Part shown: one piece after another, positions 22,406-31,160 of the stretch | Layout: every line of letters starts with the position of its first letter | Position numbering within the stretch: the stretch's first letter is position 1 | Assembly: GCA_051880375.1 (NCBI GenBank) | Contig: JBJENV010000089.1 | Coordinates: 1 to 37,644, forward strand | Source: SIG299 sp051880375 | GTDB taxonomy: Bacteria; Bacillota; Clostridia; Lachnospirales; Lachnospiraceae | Length of the DNA stretch: 37,644 nucleotides | Direction of reading: 5' to 3' | Notes under the pieces: model-generated | What the model saw: the letters and a program-made list of their open reading frames with translations, nothing else | The model's database searches: none | What the model was told of the DNA's origin: nothing | Translations under genes and position numbers: made by a program

Positions 22406-24769
22406 TTACCTTGCTGACAGTTCACAGGAGCCGTTTATTTCGATGAGGGAGCCTGCTTCGGTTTGTGTGAGAGTGCCTGCGCTTACGGTGGTGACATGCT
22501 CGTTTACTAACAGGATATGGTACGGCTTGCTGCGGTGTGCTACGGTGTCGTTCAGGCGGATGCGAAAGGAAGCACCGTCGGCGGAGGTTTCTTTTATGAT
22601 GGAAACGGTAAGTTCGGCTTCTGCCTTCTGATTGTATACGGTAGTTTCTGCTGCAATGCTGTCTAACAGTGCATACGCTTTTAAGGTGACACCGTCTGCA
22701 TAGTCGTAATCGGCGGTTTTAGCATCGTCATTTACGGCAAGAATGGAGTTTTCTTTTACGAACAGAGGAATCTGTAAGTATGGACAGTACTCCGTGTACC
22801 AGTCGCCGCCGCATTTTTCTTCGTTTGTAAAGTAATTTGTCCAATGTCCCTTTGGCAAATAGTACTCTGCCTGACTCCGGTCGTTGAAAATCGGGGCAAC
22901 GAGGAGAGAATCGCCGAACAGATACTGCTTATCCAGGTAAGCACAGTTTCTGTCGGATGTAAACTCAAGCACCATGCTGCGCATCATCGGAATACCGGTT
23001 TTGGAGGTTTCAATCGCATTGCGGTACAGGTACGGCATCAGGGAAGCCTTTAACAGAGTAAAGGTCCGCACGACATCAACGGCTTCCTCGTCATAGGTCC
23101 ACGGTACGCGGTAGGACGAGCTTCCGTGTAATCTCGAATGGGAGGAGAGCAGACCGAAGGCCGCCCAGCGTTTGTAAACATCCGGTGTCGAGGTGTGCTC
23201 AAAGCCGCCGATGTCATGGCTCCAGTAGCCGAAGCCGGAGGAGGTCAGCGAAAGACCGCCGCGCAGGCTTTCTTCCATTGATTCATAATCGGACCAGCAG
23301 TCGCCGCCCCAGTGAACCGGGAACTTTTGACCACCGACCGTTGCGGAACGTGCAAACAGAACGGCTTCACCCTTGCCGCGCTTTCTCTCAAGCAGTTCGT
23401 ATACGGTTTTATTATAAAGATACGTATAGTAGTTGTGCATTTTCTTCGGGTCGGAGCCGTCATAGTAAACGACATCGGTCGGGATTCGTTCGCCGAAGTC
23501 GGTCTTAAAGCAGTCAACACCCATATCAAGCAGTTTTTCTAATTTACTCTGGAACCAGCGGCAGGCCTCCGGATTGGTGAAGTCTACAAGAGCCATGCCC
23601 GGCTGCCACATATCCCACTGCCATACGTCGCCGTTTTTCCGTTTCACAAAATAGCCGTGTTCCACGCCCTCTGCAAACAGTGCGGATTCCTGACCGATGT
23701 AGGAGTTAATCCAGACGCAGATGTTTAAGCCCTTTGCTTTTAAGCGTGCAAGCAGGCCCTCCGGGTCCGGGAACACGCGGTCATCCCACAAAAAGTCGGA
23801 CCAGTGGAATTCCTTCATCCAGAAGCAGTCAAAGTGGAACACGCGAAGCGGAATTCCCCGTTCAAACATACCGTCCACAAAGCTCATGACGGTTGCTTCG
23901 TCATAGTTGGTCGTAAACGAAGTGGAAAGCCATAAACCGAATGTCCAAGGTGCCGGAAGCGAAGGCTTGCCGGTCAGGTCGGTGTAGCGGGTCAGCGTTT
24001 CCTTCATGGTCGGACCGTTGATGAAAAAGTAATCCAGATAGCCTCCCTCAACGGAGAAGCCGGCCTTTGTTACGATTTCCGAACCGATTTCAAACGAAAC
24101 GCGCTCCGGATGGTTGACAAATACACCGTAGCCCTTGTTCGTGATATAAAACGGAATATTCTTATAAGAAAGTTCGGTACTTGTACCGCCGTCCTCGTTC
24201 CAGATATCAATGCTCTGGCCGTTCTTTGCGAATGCGGTAAAACGCTCGCCAAGACCATAGACAAGCTCGCCTACGCCAAGACCAAGCTGGGCGCGCATAT
24301 AGGTGTCGGTATCGTCGGCAGTGTCATAGTAGTGACCGCGCCAGTCGGTTTTCATAAGGGCAAGCCCTTTCACTCCGCTCTTTGTAATGACCTCGCCGTT
24401 TCTTTTATAGGTCATGGACCAAGGATTCTTTGTAATCTCCAGAGTGAGTGAACCGCTTCGTACAATTACCATGTCTTCGGTCTCTTCTGCGGTAAGAGGA
24501 GAAACTGCGTCGGTATGTAGCTCAAACTCCGGCGTCTTTTTCTTTGCGCCCATGTGGTGCCAGGTCTGCACGCGCAGAACCTCCGGCATCGGAGAAGTAA
24601 TGACTACCGTGAGGTTGATGCCGCCGAGAGTGTCGCCGCGCTGTCTGATAAAAATGGTCGGTACTAAAAGGGTTACCTTGCCCGGCTCAATCTTCGTATC
24701 GTAGACCTGTTTTGCATCAAAGCATTCGCAGCGCTCTTTTAAAAGCCAGTGTCCGTTGCTGAATTTCAT
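22406..24769 (-). CDS. GH31 alpha-xylosidase (YicI-like)
   Basis: A 787-residue intracellular glycosidase without signal peptide that should remove terminal alpha-linked xylose, for example from xyloglucan fragments. The N-terminus MKFSNGHWLLKERCECFDAKQVYD matches the beta-sandwich start of YicI. The catalytic barrel has the nucleophile Asp in DCFKTDFGERIPTDVVYYDG and the acid/base Asp in VHWGGDCWSDYESMEESLRGG. GFGYWSHDIGGFE and SSHSRLHGSSSYRVPW follow, all very close to YicI, then C-terminal beta domains. I start at 24769 because this methionine aligns with the YicI start; an upstream ATG at 24781 directly abuts the AAAGG site. A GH31 alpha-glucosidase is the alternative, less likely from the motif context. 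Confidence 0.88.
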   Translation of the reverse strand: MKFSNGHWLLKERCECFDAKQVYDTKIEPGKVTLLVPTIFIRQRGDTLGGINLTVVITSPMPEVLRVQTWHHMGAKKKTPEFELHTDAVSPLTAEETEDMVIVRSGSLTLEITKNPWSMTYKRNGEVITKSGVKGLALMKTDWRGHYYDTADDTDTYMRAQLGLGVGELVYGLGERFTAFAKNGQSIDIWNEDGGTSTELSYKNIPFYITNKGYGVFVNHPERVSFEIGSEIVTKAGFSVEGGYLDYFFINGPTMKETLTRYTDLTGKPSLPAPWTFGLWLSTSFTTNYDEATVMSFVDGMFERGIPLRVFHFDCFWMKEFHWSDFLWDDRVFPDPEGLLARLKAKGLNICVWINSYIGQESALFAEGVEHGYFVKRKNGDVWQWDMWQPGMALVDFTNPEACRWFQSKLEKLLDMGVDCFKTDFGERIPTDVVYYDGSDPKKMHNYYTYLYNKTVYELLERKRGKGEAVLFARSATVGGQKFPVHWGGDCWSDYESMEESLRGGLSLTSSGFGYWSHDIGGFEHTSTPDVYKRWAAFGLLSSHSRLHGSSSYRVPWTYDEEAVDVVRTFTLLKASLMPYLYRNAIETSKTGIPMMRSMVLEFTSDRNCAYLDKQYLFGDSLLVAPIFNDRSQAEYYLPKGHWTNYFTNEEKCGGDWYTEYCPYLQIPLFVKENSILAVNDDAKTADYDYADGVTLKAYALLDSIAAETTVYNQKAEAELTVSIIKETSADGASFRIRLNDTVAHRSKPYHILLVNEHVTTVSAGTLTQTEAGSLIEINGSCELSAR

Positions 24770-24874
24770 GACTGATTCCATCCTTTCGGTTTTCTTATAT
24801 TCCCGCCTTTGCCCGTCAGCCTGTGCGTGAAACCGCGGTTAGCCGGCAAAAGCATATGAATACATCATAACCAC

Positions 24875-24931
24875 ATTATAAGGGAAAAACGGAAAAAAGC
24901 ATAGAGTGAATTTTGAAGGTGAATACCTTCA
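24875..24931 (-). promoter_or_regulatory. Possible promoter and upstream activator site of the GH31 gene
   Basis: On the minus strand a TATAAT lies at 24880-24875 with no good -35 box at the right distance. A perfect inverted repeat TGAAGGT-GAAT-ACCTTCA (24914-24931) lies about 35-50 bases upstream of it, where an activator would bind. The weak -35 fits activator dependence. This is inference from position only. Confidence 0.4.
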
Positions 24932-24952
24932 TTTTTATAGATTTTTGGGCAG

Positions 24953-24993
24953 AAAAAAAGCATGGCTGGTACTGGAAATAATTTCTTCCAGCC
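24953..24993 (-). terminator. Terminator-like hairpin, minus strand
   Basis: On the minus strand a stem GGCTGG / CCAGCC (24993-24988 with 24969-24964) with a further inner hairpin is followed by a seven-T run (24959-24953). No minus-strand gene precedes it, so it may block antisense transcription from the helicase gene or be a false positive. The rest of 24782-25104 holds no gene. Confidence 0.4.
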
Positions 24994-25063
24994 TTAAGCC
25001 ACACTACATTTTACATCATATCACATTTTAAAATAAAAGTCTAGTATTATTTTTATATTTTAG

Positions 25064-25069
25064 TATAAT
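25064..25069 (+). promoter_or_regulatory. Probable -10 box of the HelD-type helicase gene
   Basis: TATAAT lies 36 nt before the start codon within an AT-rich stretch. No clear -35 box lies at 16-18 bp, so the promoter is weak or uses other contacts. Confidence 0.45.
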
Positions 25070-25104
25070 TCATGTTACAGAAACGAAAAACAAGGAGGAT
25101 TGCT

Positions 25105-27180
25105 ATGGAAATCAGGACGGAGCGGCAGAAGGAAGAACAGCATTTGGCAGAGTGCCTTCAGGTAATCAAAGCAAATATCGCGGCATACGAAAAGGACATT
25201 GCTGTGATGAATGCGGACATTCAGGCGATGTATGAGAGCTATCACGACAATGACCCGGAAATCTTTACGGAATTGTCGAACACGATTACCATGAATGAAC
25301 ACATGAAGACGGCGCTTTCCAAAAATCAGAGAGCATTAATAAAGCCGTATTTCGGGCGGATTGATATTCTGAACGAAAATAAAAAGGAAGAGACCTTTTA
25401 CCTTGGCAAAGGCGGTGTGATGCAGGATAAGACAACCATCCTTGTTGTGGACTGGCGGGCGCCGATTGCCAATGTTTACTATGAAAACGGTCTCGGGGAG
25501 TGCAGCTATCCGGCACCGGGAAATCAGATGATTACGATTGACTTAAAGCGGAAGCGCACTTATGAAATCGAGAACGAGCGTCTGGTGGATTTCTTTGACT
25601 CTGAGGTCGTGGCAAACGATGAACTGTTGACCAAATATCTTGCAAAAAATAAGGAAGCAGTATTGGGAGAAATCATTGCAACGATTCAGAAGGAGCAGAA
25701 TGACATCATCCGGAAGTCGCCGTACCGCAGCATGATTGTACAGGGAGTGGCAGGAAGCGGAAAGACAACGGTAGCAATGCACCGCATTTCGTTTATTCTG
25801 TATAATTACGAAAAGGAATTCCGTCCGGACGACTTTTATATCATAGGAAGCAACCGGATTCTGTTAAACTATATCACCGGAGTTCTGCCGGAACTGGATG
25901 TGCACGGAGTAAAGCAGATGACGATGGAGGAGCTGTTTGTACGGCTTCTGTACGAGGATTGGGATGAGAAAAAGTACCGGATTGCGAAACATCAGGACAA
26001 TGCAGAGAGCAGGATGACAACAGCGAAGAAGGGAACCTACGACTGGTTTCATAAGCTGGAGGACTTTTGTGACAGGCTCGAAGAGAACACCATTCCGCAG
26101 GAAACGGTACTGCTTGACGGGGAGGTTTTGTATCCGGCAGAGCAGATTCGAAATTATATCAGGGAAGCGAAGTCCGTGTCGATACAGTCCAAGATTAATA
26201 TGCTCAACGAGCGGGTATTAGCGAAGCTTCGCAACGAAATGACCGGACGGGATATTTCGTATGCTCCGGAGGTGCGGAAACAGAAGATAAAAGAGTATAC
26301 GGGACTGTTCGGGGCAAAGAAGTGGAAGAGAAGTATCTATGACCTGTATGAGGAATTCTTAACAGAACAGGACATGAGCCTTAGGCAGCCGGAACAGAAA
26401 AAAACGTCGCTTGATCTTTACGACCTTGCGGCGCTTGCTTATCTGTATAAGCGCGTCAAGGAAACCGACCCAATCCGAGAGGCACATCATGTCGTGGTTG
26501 ATGAAGCCCAGGATTTCGGGATGATGTCATATGCAGTGCTAAAATACTGCATTCCGGGCGCTACCTGGACGATTATGGGTGATGTGTCGCAGAACATCCG
26601 GTTCGGCGTCGGCTTAAACGACTGGGAAGAATTGAAAGGACTGATGCTGACCGACAAAAACGATACGTTTGGTGTACTGTCCAAGAGCTATCGAAACACG
26701 GTGGAGATTTCAGAATTCGCTCAGAAGATTTTAAGACACGGGACCTATTTTTCCTATCCGATTGAGCCGATTATACGGCACGGGGCGCCGGTAGGTGTGG
26801 AGAAAGCTCCGGACGAGGAGACAATGCTTTCCCTGGCTGCGGAGAAAATTACGGAGTGGCAGCAGGAGGGTTATGATACGATTGCGGTTGTTTCAAGAAC
26901 CGCAAAGGAGGCAGAACAGGTTGCTAAGCAGCTTGGAAAACGAATCAAAATAGAAGAAAGCGATTTGGAAAAGGCAGAGTTTAAGCAGGGAGTGCTGGTA
27001 CTTCCGGTGGAATATACCAAGGGTCTGGAATTTGATGCGGTACTGATTTGCAACCCGACAAAGGAAGATTACCCGGAGGACGACGGACATGCCAAGCTGC
27101 TTTATGTGGCGGCAACCAGAGCACTGCATGAGCTTTGTGTGTTGCACCTCGGAGAAGCAACGAACCTGCTGAAACAGTGA
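25105..27180 (+). CDS. helD: HelD-like UvrD/Rep superfamily helicase (RNA polymerase recycling factor)
   Basis: A 691-residue superfamily 1 ATPase. The N-terminus (about 1-120) is a long charged coiled coil, as in HelD proteins that reach into the RNA polymerase channels to free stalled enzyme. The motor shows Walker A VQGVAGSGKTTVAMHR (about 212-227), a Walker B-like VVDEAQDFGMM (about 467-477), GDVSQNIRFG, LSKSYRNTVEI (motif IV region) and LPVEYTKGLEFDAVLI plus LYVAATRALHEL near the end. The segment TTILVVDWRAPIANVYYE (about 110-127) is characteristic of the HelD group. AAGGAGG supports ATG 25105; an upstream in-frame ATG at 25072 sits just behind the -10 box. The family assignment is firm; the role is by homology. 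Confidence 0.88.
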   Translation: MEIRTERQKEEQHLAECLQVIKANIAAYEKDIAVMNADIQAMYESYHDNDPEIFTELSNTITMNEHMKTALSKNQRALIKPYFGRIDILNENKKEETFYLGKGGVMQDKTTILVVDWRAPIANVYYENGLGECSYPAPGNQMITIDLKRKRTYEIENERLVDFFDSEVVANDELLTKYLAKNKEAVLGEIIATIQKEQNDIIRKSPYRSMIVQGVAGSGKTTVAMHRISFILYNYEKEFRPDDFYIIGSNRILLNYITGVLPELDVHGVKQMTMEELFVRLLYEDWDEKKYRIAKHQDNAESRMTTAKKGTYDWFHKLEDFCDRLEENTIPQETVLLDGEVLYPAEQIRNYIREAKSVSIQSKINMLNERVLAKLRNEMTGRDISYAPEVRKQKIKEYTGLFGAKKWKRSIYDLYEEFLTEQDMSLRQPEQKKTSLDLYDLAALAYLYKRVKETDPIREAHHVVVDEAQDFGMMSYAVLKYCIPGATWTIMGDVSQNIRFGVGLNDWEELKGLMLTDKNDTFGVLSKSYRNTVEISEFAQKILRHGTYFSYPIEPIIRHGAPVGVEKAPDEETMLSLAAEKITEWQQEGYDTIAVVSRTAKEAEQVAKQLGKRIKIEESDLEKAEFKQGVLVLPVEYTKGLEFDAVLICNPTKEDYPEDDGHAKLLYVAATRALHELCVLHLGEATNLLKQ

Positions 27181-27263
27181 AACAGCCGTTGTAATTCATC
27201 GTTGTTTCCAATGACATTCACTGCCTTTCGTCAGAAAAAAGTAGAGAAAATTTTCCCGATATC

Positions 27264-27272
27264 TGTTATAAT
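27264..27272 (+). promoter_or_regulatory. Extended -10 promoter of the GH43 gene
   Basis: TGT followed by TATAAT (27267-27272) forms an extended -10 element; no good -35 box is present 17 bp upstream. The start point would be near 27279. Confidence 0.6.
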
Positions 27273-27318
27273 AGAGCCTATGAAACAAAGCAGGTCAGTA
27301 TCGACAAAAAATATATGT

Positions 27319-27342
27319 GCAGCGCTTAAACGTTTACGCTGC
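27319..27342 (+). promoter_or_regulatory. LacI/CcpA-like palindrome in the GH43 leader
   Basis: The 10-bp palindrome TAAACGTTTA (27327-27336) is flanked by GCAGCG and CGCTGC. The core resembles operators of LacI-family regulators, including catabolite-control (cre) sites, with the central CG. It lies about 45 nt into the leader, where a bound repressor could block transcription. The outer arms also allow an RNA hairpin ahead of the ribosome site. Confidence 0.5.
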
Positions 27343-27356
27343 GGGAAGGCAGGAAC

Positions 27357-28739
27357 ATGGTTATGGGGAAGAAGAATATAATAATGCTCGGACTCTGTCT
27401 GTTTGCTTTGGCAGCAGGCTGTCAGAGTGGACAGAATAAGGAAACAGGTGAAGAGCAGCTTACCGTAACGGTAACACCGGAACCGACGCCGGAGCCGACA
27501 CCGTTTGTCAATGATTTTTCTGCAGCCTCTGAGGAGTTGCTTGCGGATTATGAGGCGCTGACGCTTTTGCATGTAGACGGTTTGCGGGGCAATCTGTATT
27601 TGCCGCTTTCCGGAGAGCATGGCGCCGAAATTGTGTGGGAGTCGTCTGACACAGATATTATTTCGGATAAAGAAGTTCCGAATGAAAACTATGACGCGAC
27701 ACCGGCAGGGGTTGTGACAAGACAGGAGTCGGATACCACGGTAACGTTGTCTGCTTATCTGACGCTTTCCGGATGTACATTAAAAAAAGACTTCGAGGTT
27801 ACCGTACTGGCAAAGCCGGAAGAAAAGGTGTACACGGATTATCTGTTTGCTTATTTTACCGGTAACGGTGCAGGGCAGGAGGCAATTTCGTTTGCAGTAA
27901 GCAGCGACGGTTTTTCCTGGGAAACGCTAAACAACAAAAAACCGGTACTTACTTCAGAGCTTGGAACAAAGGGAGTACGTGACCCGTTTTTACTTCGTTC
28001 GGCAGAGGGCGACCGCTTCTTCCTGATTGCCACGGATTTGTGTATTGCGGCGGACGGCGACTGGTGGAAAGCACAGACGAGAGGAAGTCTCGCTGTTATG
28101 ATTTGGGAGTCGGAGGATTTGGTACACTGGTCCGAGCAGCGTATGGTAACCATCAATCAGAAGACTGCAGGCTGTACATGGGCTCCGGAGGCATATTATG
28201 ATGAGAAAACCGGAGAGTATCTGGTGTTCTGGGCTTCCAGAGTGAGCACCGACAACTATGCAAGGCAGCGTGTTTACTATGTAAAGACGAGAGATTTTGT
28301 AAACTTTACGGAACCGAAGGTCTGGATTGGTTATGATCACGATACGATTGACACAACGGTCATCAAAGAAGGGGAGTTGTATTACCGCTTCACAAAGTAT
28401 GAGGGTGAGAGCCGCATCATATTAGAATGCGCGGACAGCCTGCTCGGAAACTGGACGAGGGTGGAGTCAGAATCCCTGTATGCGCAGGAGGGCGTGGAAG
28501 GACCATGCTGCTTTGCCCTAAATGAGGAGGATGTACAGGACGGGATGCGGTATGCGCTGTTACTTGATAATTACGGAGGAAGCGGCTATTACATGATGGT
28601 AACGGCGGACTTAAAGGATGCTGTGTTTGAAAAGAAAAAAGGTTATACGCTTCCAAGACCACGACCAAGACACGGTACGGTCATTTCACTGACAAAAGAG
28701 GAATACGAGCAGGTGTATAGTACATTTACCCAAAACTGA
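27357..28739 (+). CDS. GH43 family glycoside hydrolase lipoprotein
   Basis: A secreted, lipid-anchored hydrolase of 460 residues, probably acting on arabinose- or xylose-containing plant polysaccharides. Residues 1-22 are a lipoprotein signal (lipobox LAAGC). A TPEPTPEPTP linker (about 40-49) follows. Then comes a bacterial Ig-like domain (about 60-150: ADYEALTLLHVDGLRGNLYL to LTLSGCTLKKDFEVTV) and a five-bladed GH43 catalytic domain (about 160-455). Likely catalytic residues are Asp in GVRDPFLL, Asp in IDTTVIKEGELYYRF and Glu in GVEGPCCF; CTWAPEAYYDEKTGEYLVFW is typical of the family. Exact specificity cannot be read. The GH31 alpha-xylosidase nearby points to a shared hemicellulose theme, but the genes are not one operon. 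Confidence 0.85.
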   Translation: MVMGKKNIIMLGLCLFALAAGCQSGQNKETGEEQLTVTVTPEPTPEPTPFVNDFSAASEELLADYEALTLLHVDGLRGNLYLPLSGEHGAEIVWESSDTDIISDKEVPNENYDATPAGVVTRQESDTTVTLSAYLTLSGCTLKKDFEVTVLAKPEEKVYTDYLFAYFTGNGAGQEAISFAVSSDGFSWETLNNKKPVLTSELGTKGVRDPFLLRSAEGDRFFLIATDLCIAADGDWWKAQTRGSLAVMIWESEDLVHWSEQRMVTINQKTAGCTWAPEAYYDEKTGEYLVFWASRVSTDNYARQRVYYVKTRDFVNFTEPKVWIGYDHDTIDTTVIKEGELYYRFTKYEGESRIILECADSLLGNWTRVESESLYAQEGVEGPCCFALNEEDVQDGMRYALLLDNYGGSGYYMMVTADLKDAVFEKKKGYTLPRPRPRHGTVISLTKEEYEQVYSTFTQN

Positions 28740-29087
28740 TTTTTTGAATTTCGTATTTTCATACTGCATAAGAAAGAGCCTGTAAAACACTTCCTGAATA
28801 CGGCAGGATGCATAGCTTTTCTTCTCGGCAGCCGCATGTGGACCTTGTCTTAGAACTTCCGCATATTTCTGAAACGACGAAACACGCTGCAGGAGCACTG
28901 TTTGAGCAGCCGCAGGATGCGAGTTTGCGGTGCAGCGTGTAATAAAACGTCGTGACAGAAGATGCGAGAAGTCCTTGGACAAGGGAATGAGCGGCATGCG
29001 AGAAGAAAAGTCTATGCAGCTGCCGTATTTCAAGCGCTTGTCTTTACAGGCTTTTTTTATGCTTAAAAATACGAAATTCAAAAATCC
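28738..29087. repeat. Giant imperfect palindrome (about 350 bp)
   Basis: The whole gap between the GH43 stop and the next promoter reads as one near-palindrome. Matching blocks from outside inward are: GAATTTCGTATTTT against AAAATACGAAATTC, GCCTGTAAA against TTTACAGGC, ATACGGCAG against CTGCCGTAT, TGCATAG against CTATGCA, CTTTTCTTCTCG against CGAGAAGAAAAG, CTTGTC against GACAAG, and ACACGCTGCA (28882-28891) against TGCAGCGTGT (28931-28940). A 39-nt centre contains CCGCA/TGCGG. The left end overlaps the GH43 stop codon and the right end touches the next -35 box. AGCCTGTAAA...TTTACAGGC followed by TTTTTTT (29052-29058) can terminate plus-strand transcription. No real gene is seen inside; a minus-strand open frame crossing it is judged spurious. 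Confidence 0.88.
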
Positions 29088-29089
29088 TG

Positions 29090-29133
29090 TTGACAAATGT
29101 ATATAAACTGTGTATATATAATATATACAGTTT
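29090..29133 (+). promoter_or_regulatory. Promoter and GntR-type operator of the ABC operon
   Basis: TTGACA at 29090-29095, a 17-bp spacer and TATATA at 29113-29118. A perfect inverted repeat TGTATATA-TAA-TATATACA (29111-29129) covers the -10, and a further TGTATATA half-site is at 29098-29105. Outer AAACTG/CAGTTT extend the symmetry. This is a suitable target for the YtrA-type GntR regulator encoded fourth-last in the operon. Confidence 0.7.
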
Positions 29134-29167
29134 ATGCACAAGGACAGATACAGGAGGGAGAGATACC

Positions 29168-30001
29168 ATGGGAGTTACGGTAGAGCATCTCACAGTAGAG
29201 CGAAAAGGATTTACATTAAAGGATATTACGTTTTCCCTGCCGGAAGGATATATTCTCGGTGTCATCGGGAGAAACGGTTCCGGGAAGACCACGATGTTTC
29301 AAAGCCTGCTTGCGGGCGATAAAAAAGCAATGACGGAAGAAGAGCGAAGGGAGTATCGGAAGCAGTTTGCCTTTGTGCTGGAAGGATGTGAATACCCGCA
29401 GAATCTTTCGCCAAAGGATATCGGCGAGCTGTTCGGTCCGATGTATGATGAGTTTGACAGAAAAAAGTATCAGGAGCTGCTTGCAAGACTTCAGGTTCCG
29501 GAGGGACGCCGGATTGCGGCGCTCTCCAAGGGAATGCAGATGAAATTCCAGATGGCGTTTGCCTTCAGCTATTCGTCAAAGACGTTAATTCTGGATGAGC
29601 CAAGCGCAAATCTGGATTCGTTCGCAAGAAAGGAGTTATACGAGCTGATTTTTGAATATATGGAGAACGGTGACCGCAACGTACTCTGGGCAACGCATCT
29701 GACGGACGAACTGGACCGGATGGCGGATTATCTGCTTTTACTGGAAAAAGGGGAGCAGAAATTCTTTGAGGAAAAGGATGCGCTGCTTGGACAGTATGCG
29801 GTAGTAAAGGGAAGCAGAAAGCAGCTCGACTGTATGAAGAGCGTGCTGATTGGCAGAACGGACAGGGAAACTTACAGTGAGGGATTGGTAAGAGCAGAAA
29901 GCGGACCGTTCCGGCTGGCAGATACCGTGGAGCAGCCGACGATAGAGCAGCTGATGTGCTACTTGTTCGAGAAACCGAAGAAAGCAAACCGGGGCTTTTA
30001 A
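29168..30001 (+). CDS. ABC transporter ATP-binding protein (ABC-2 type)
   Basis: A 277-residue ATPase with Walker A GRNGSGKTT (about 38-46), a family-variant signature LSKGMQMKFQMAFAF (about 123-137), Walker B TLILDEPSANLD (about 144-155) and switch His in WATHLTDELD. The SKGMxxK signature is usual for exporter-type ATPases of the YtrB and CcmA-like group. GGAGGGAG precedes the ATG at 29168. It should pair with the membrane protein encoded 24 nt downstream. The substrate is unknown; related YtrA-regulated transporters in Firmicutes respond to cell-wall-active compounds or stress. Confidence 0.9.
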   Translation: MGVTVEHLTVERKGFTLKDITFSLPEGYILGVIGRNGSGKTTMFQSLLAGDKKAMTEEERREYRKQFAFVLEGCEYPQNLSPKDIGELFGPMYDEFDRKKYQELLARLQVPEGRRIAALSKGMQMKFQMAFAFSYSSKTLILDEPSANLDSFARKELYELIFEYMENGDRNVLWATHLTDELDRMADYLLLLEKGEQKFFEEKDALLGQYAVVKGSRKQLDCMKSVLIGRTDRETYSEGLVRAESGPFRLADTVEQPTIEQLMCYLFEKPKKANRGF

Positions 30002-30025
30002 GACGGGAGAGAAAGGAGAAACGAA

Positions 30026-30781
30026 ATGGACTGGTTACAACGTCTGGAACAAAAAAAGAAGATAAGAAAAACAGCAGGAAGAATTCTGGCAAAGGATATG
30101 AAACAGCTTATCTTTAGCTGGATGGTGCTTGTTCTGCTTTTTGTCATTTGCTTTGATCTGCTGTTTCCGTATCTTAAGACCATTGAGAGTCTGAATATAG
30201 GAGTGAGCTTCTACCTTTTGATGTTGCTGCTGATGAAGCTGTATGCGATGCCGGAGCAGATTTTTTACTTTCTTCCGATGACGCAGAAGGAAATCAGGCA
30301 GTACCTGAACGCACGCAATAACCTGCTGGAGGCCTTTATGACGCTGGCTTCGGTTGTCCTTGCGGCAGTTTTGGTACTATGTGGAGTAAACGTATTCTGG
30401 GAGAGAGGACTTTGTGCGCTTCTCATGCTGCTTAGCACGGTGGAAGGGATATCTGCTGCAATGTTTTATGACTACAGAGAAGAAGCGATGCGGAAAGAGG
30501 AGCTGCACGGAAGGGCAAGAGTAAGAAGAACCCGTTCAATTCTTTACTTTCTTTACGGCATTGTACTGCTGATATATGAGGTGATTGGAATCACGTTTGC
30601 AGCAGCGGCAGAACATCAGAAAATTGTTTTACTTTTCTGTCTCGCCGGTTATATCAGCATGGTGTTCATACGTAAGGATGTGATGCGCTGGACGGACTTT
30701 ACGGAGTACCGCAAGGTAATAAGAAAAAATATGTTTGCCAGAACGGAGAGTGCTACCCAGAACGGAGAGGATGCAGAATGA
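30026..30781 (+). CDS. Membrane protein, probable ABC transporter permease
   Basis: A 251-residue protein with a basic N-terminus and about six hydrophobic segments (near 28-48, 57-72, 103-122, 128-145, 172-190, 195-215), including MKQLIFSWMVLVLLFVICFDLLF and FMTLASVVLAAVLVLCGVNVF. It has a charged C-terminal tail. No sequence signature that I can name beyond the general ABC-2 permease pattern FYFLPMTQKEIRQYLNARN between segments, a loop often seen in such permeases. It lies between an ABC ATPase gene and the GntR gene (ATGA overlap), which supports the role of permease partner. Confidence 0.75.
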   Translation: MDWLQRLEQKKKIRKTAGRILAKDMKQLIFSWMVLVLLFVICFDLLFPYLKTIESLNIGVSFYLLMLLLMKLYAMPEQIFYFLPMTQKEIRQYLNARNNLLEAFMTLASVVLAAVLVLCGVNVFWERGLCALLMLLSTVEGISAAMFYDYREEAMRKEELHGRARVRRTRSILYFLYGIVLLIYEVIGITFAAAAEHQKIVLLFCLAGYISMVFIRKDVMRWTDFTEYRKVIRKNMFARTESATQNGEDAE

Positions 30782-31155
30782 AACTGTTTATTTCGGAACA
30801 CAGCAATGCGGCAATTTATGAACAGATCGTCAGCCAGATGAAGGATGCGATTATCAAAAGAGAGCTTTTGCCGGAGGAGCCGCTTCCGTCCATCCGCGGG
30901 CTTGCCAAGGACCTGCAAATCAGCGTGATTACGACAAAACGCGCGTATGAGGAACTGGAAAAGGAAGGGCTGATTTATTCGGTACCGGGCAGGGGGTTCT
31001 TTGTCAGCAATAAAAAGACCGAGCTGTTAAAGGAAAAGAAAATACAGGAAATTGAAAAGCATATGCTGGAGCTGATTGCGGAGTGTAAGGCAGCGGAATT
31101 ATCAAAGCAGGACATTGCGGATATGCTGGAGCTGCTTTATGAGGAAGAAGGGTGA
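30778..31155 (+). CDS. GntR-family transcriptional regulator, YtrA subfamily
   Basis: A 125-residue regulator. The winged helix-turn-helix (about 8-78) shows IYEQIVSQMKDAIIKRELLPEEPLPSIRGLAKDLQISVITTKRAYEELEKEGLIYSVPGRGFFVS, the canonical GntR DNA-binding pattern. Only a short two-helix tail follows (about 85-125), which defines the YtrA group; no large ligand domain is present. The ATG lies in an ATGA overlap with the permease. Family members usually repress the ABC operon in which they are encoded, and the palindrome over the operon's -10 box fits self-repression. Confidence 0.92.
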   Translation: MKLFISEHSNAAIYEQIVSQMKDAIIKRELLPEEPLPSIRGLAKDLQISVITTKRAYEELEKEGLIYSVPGRGFFVSNKKTELLKEKKIQEIEKHMLELIAECKAAELSKQDIADMLELLYEEEG

Positions 31156-31160
31156 GATAG

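Noticed and set aside
28686..29141. Minus-strand open frame of 151 codons across the large palindrome
   Set aside because: It has no ribosome site, overlaps the GH43 end and the next promoter, and its openness follows from the repeat sequence; the translation resembles no protein.
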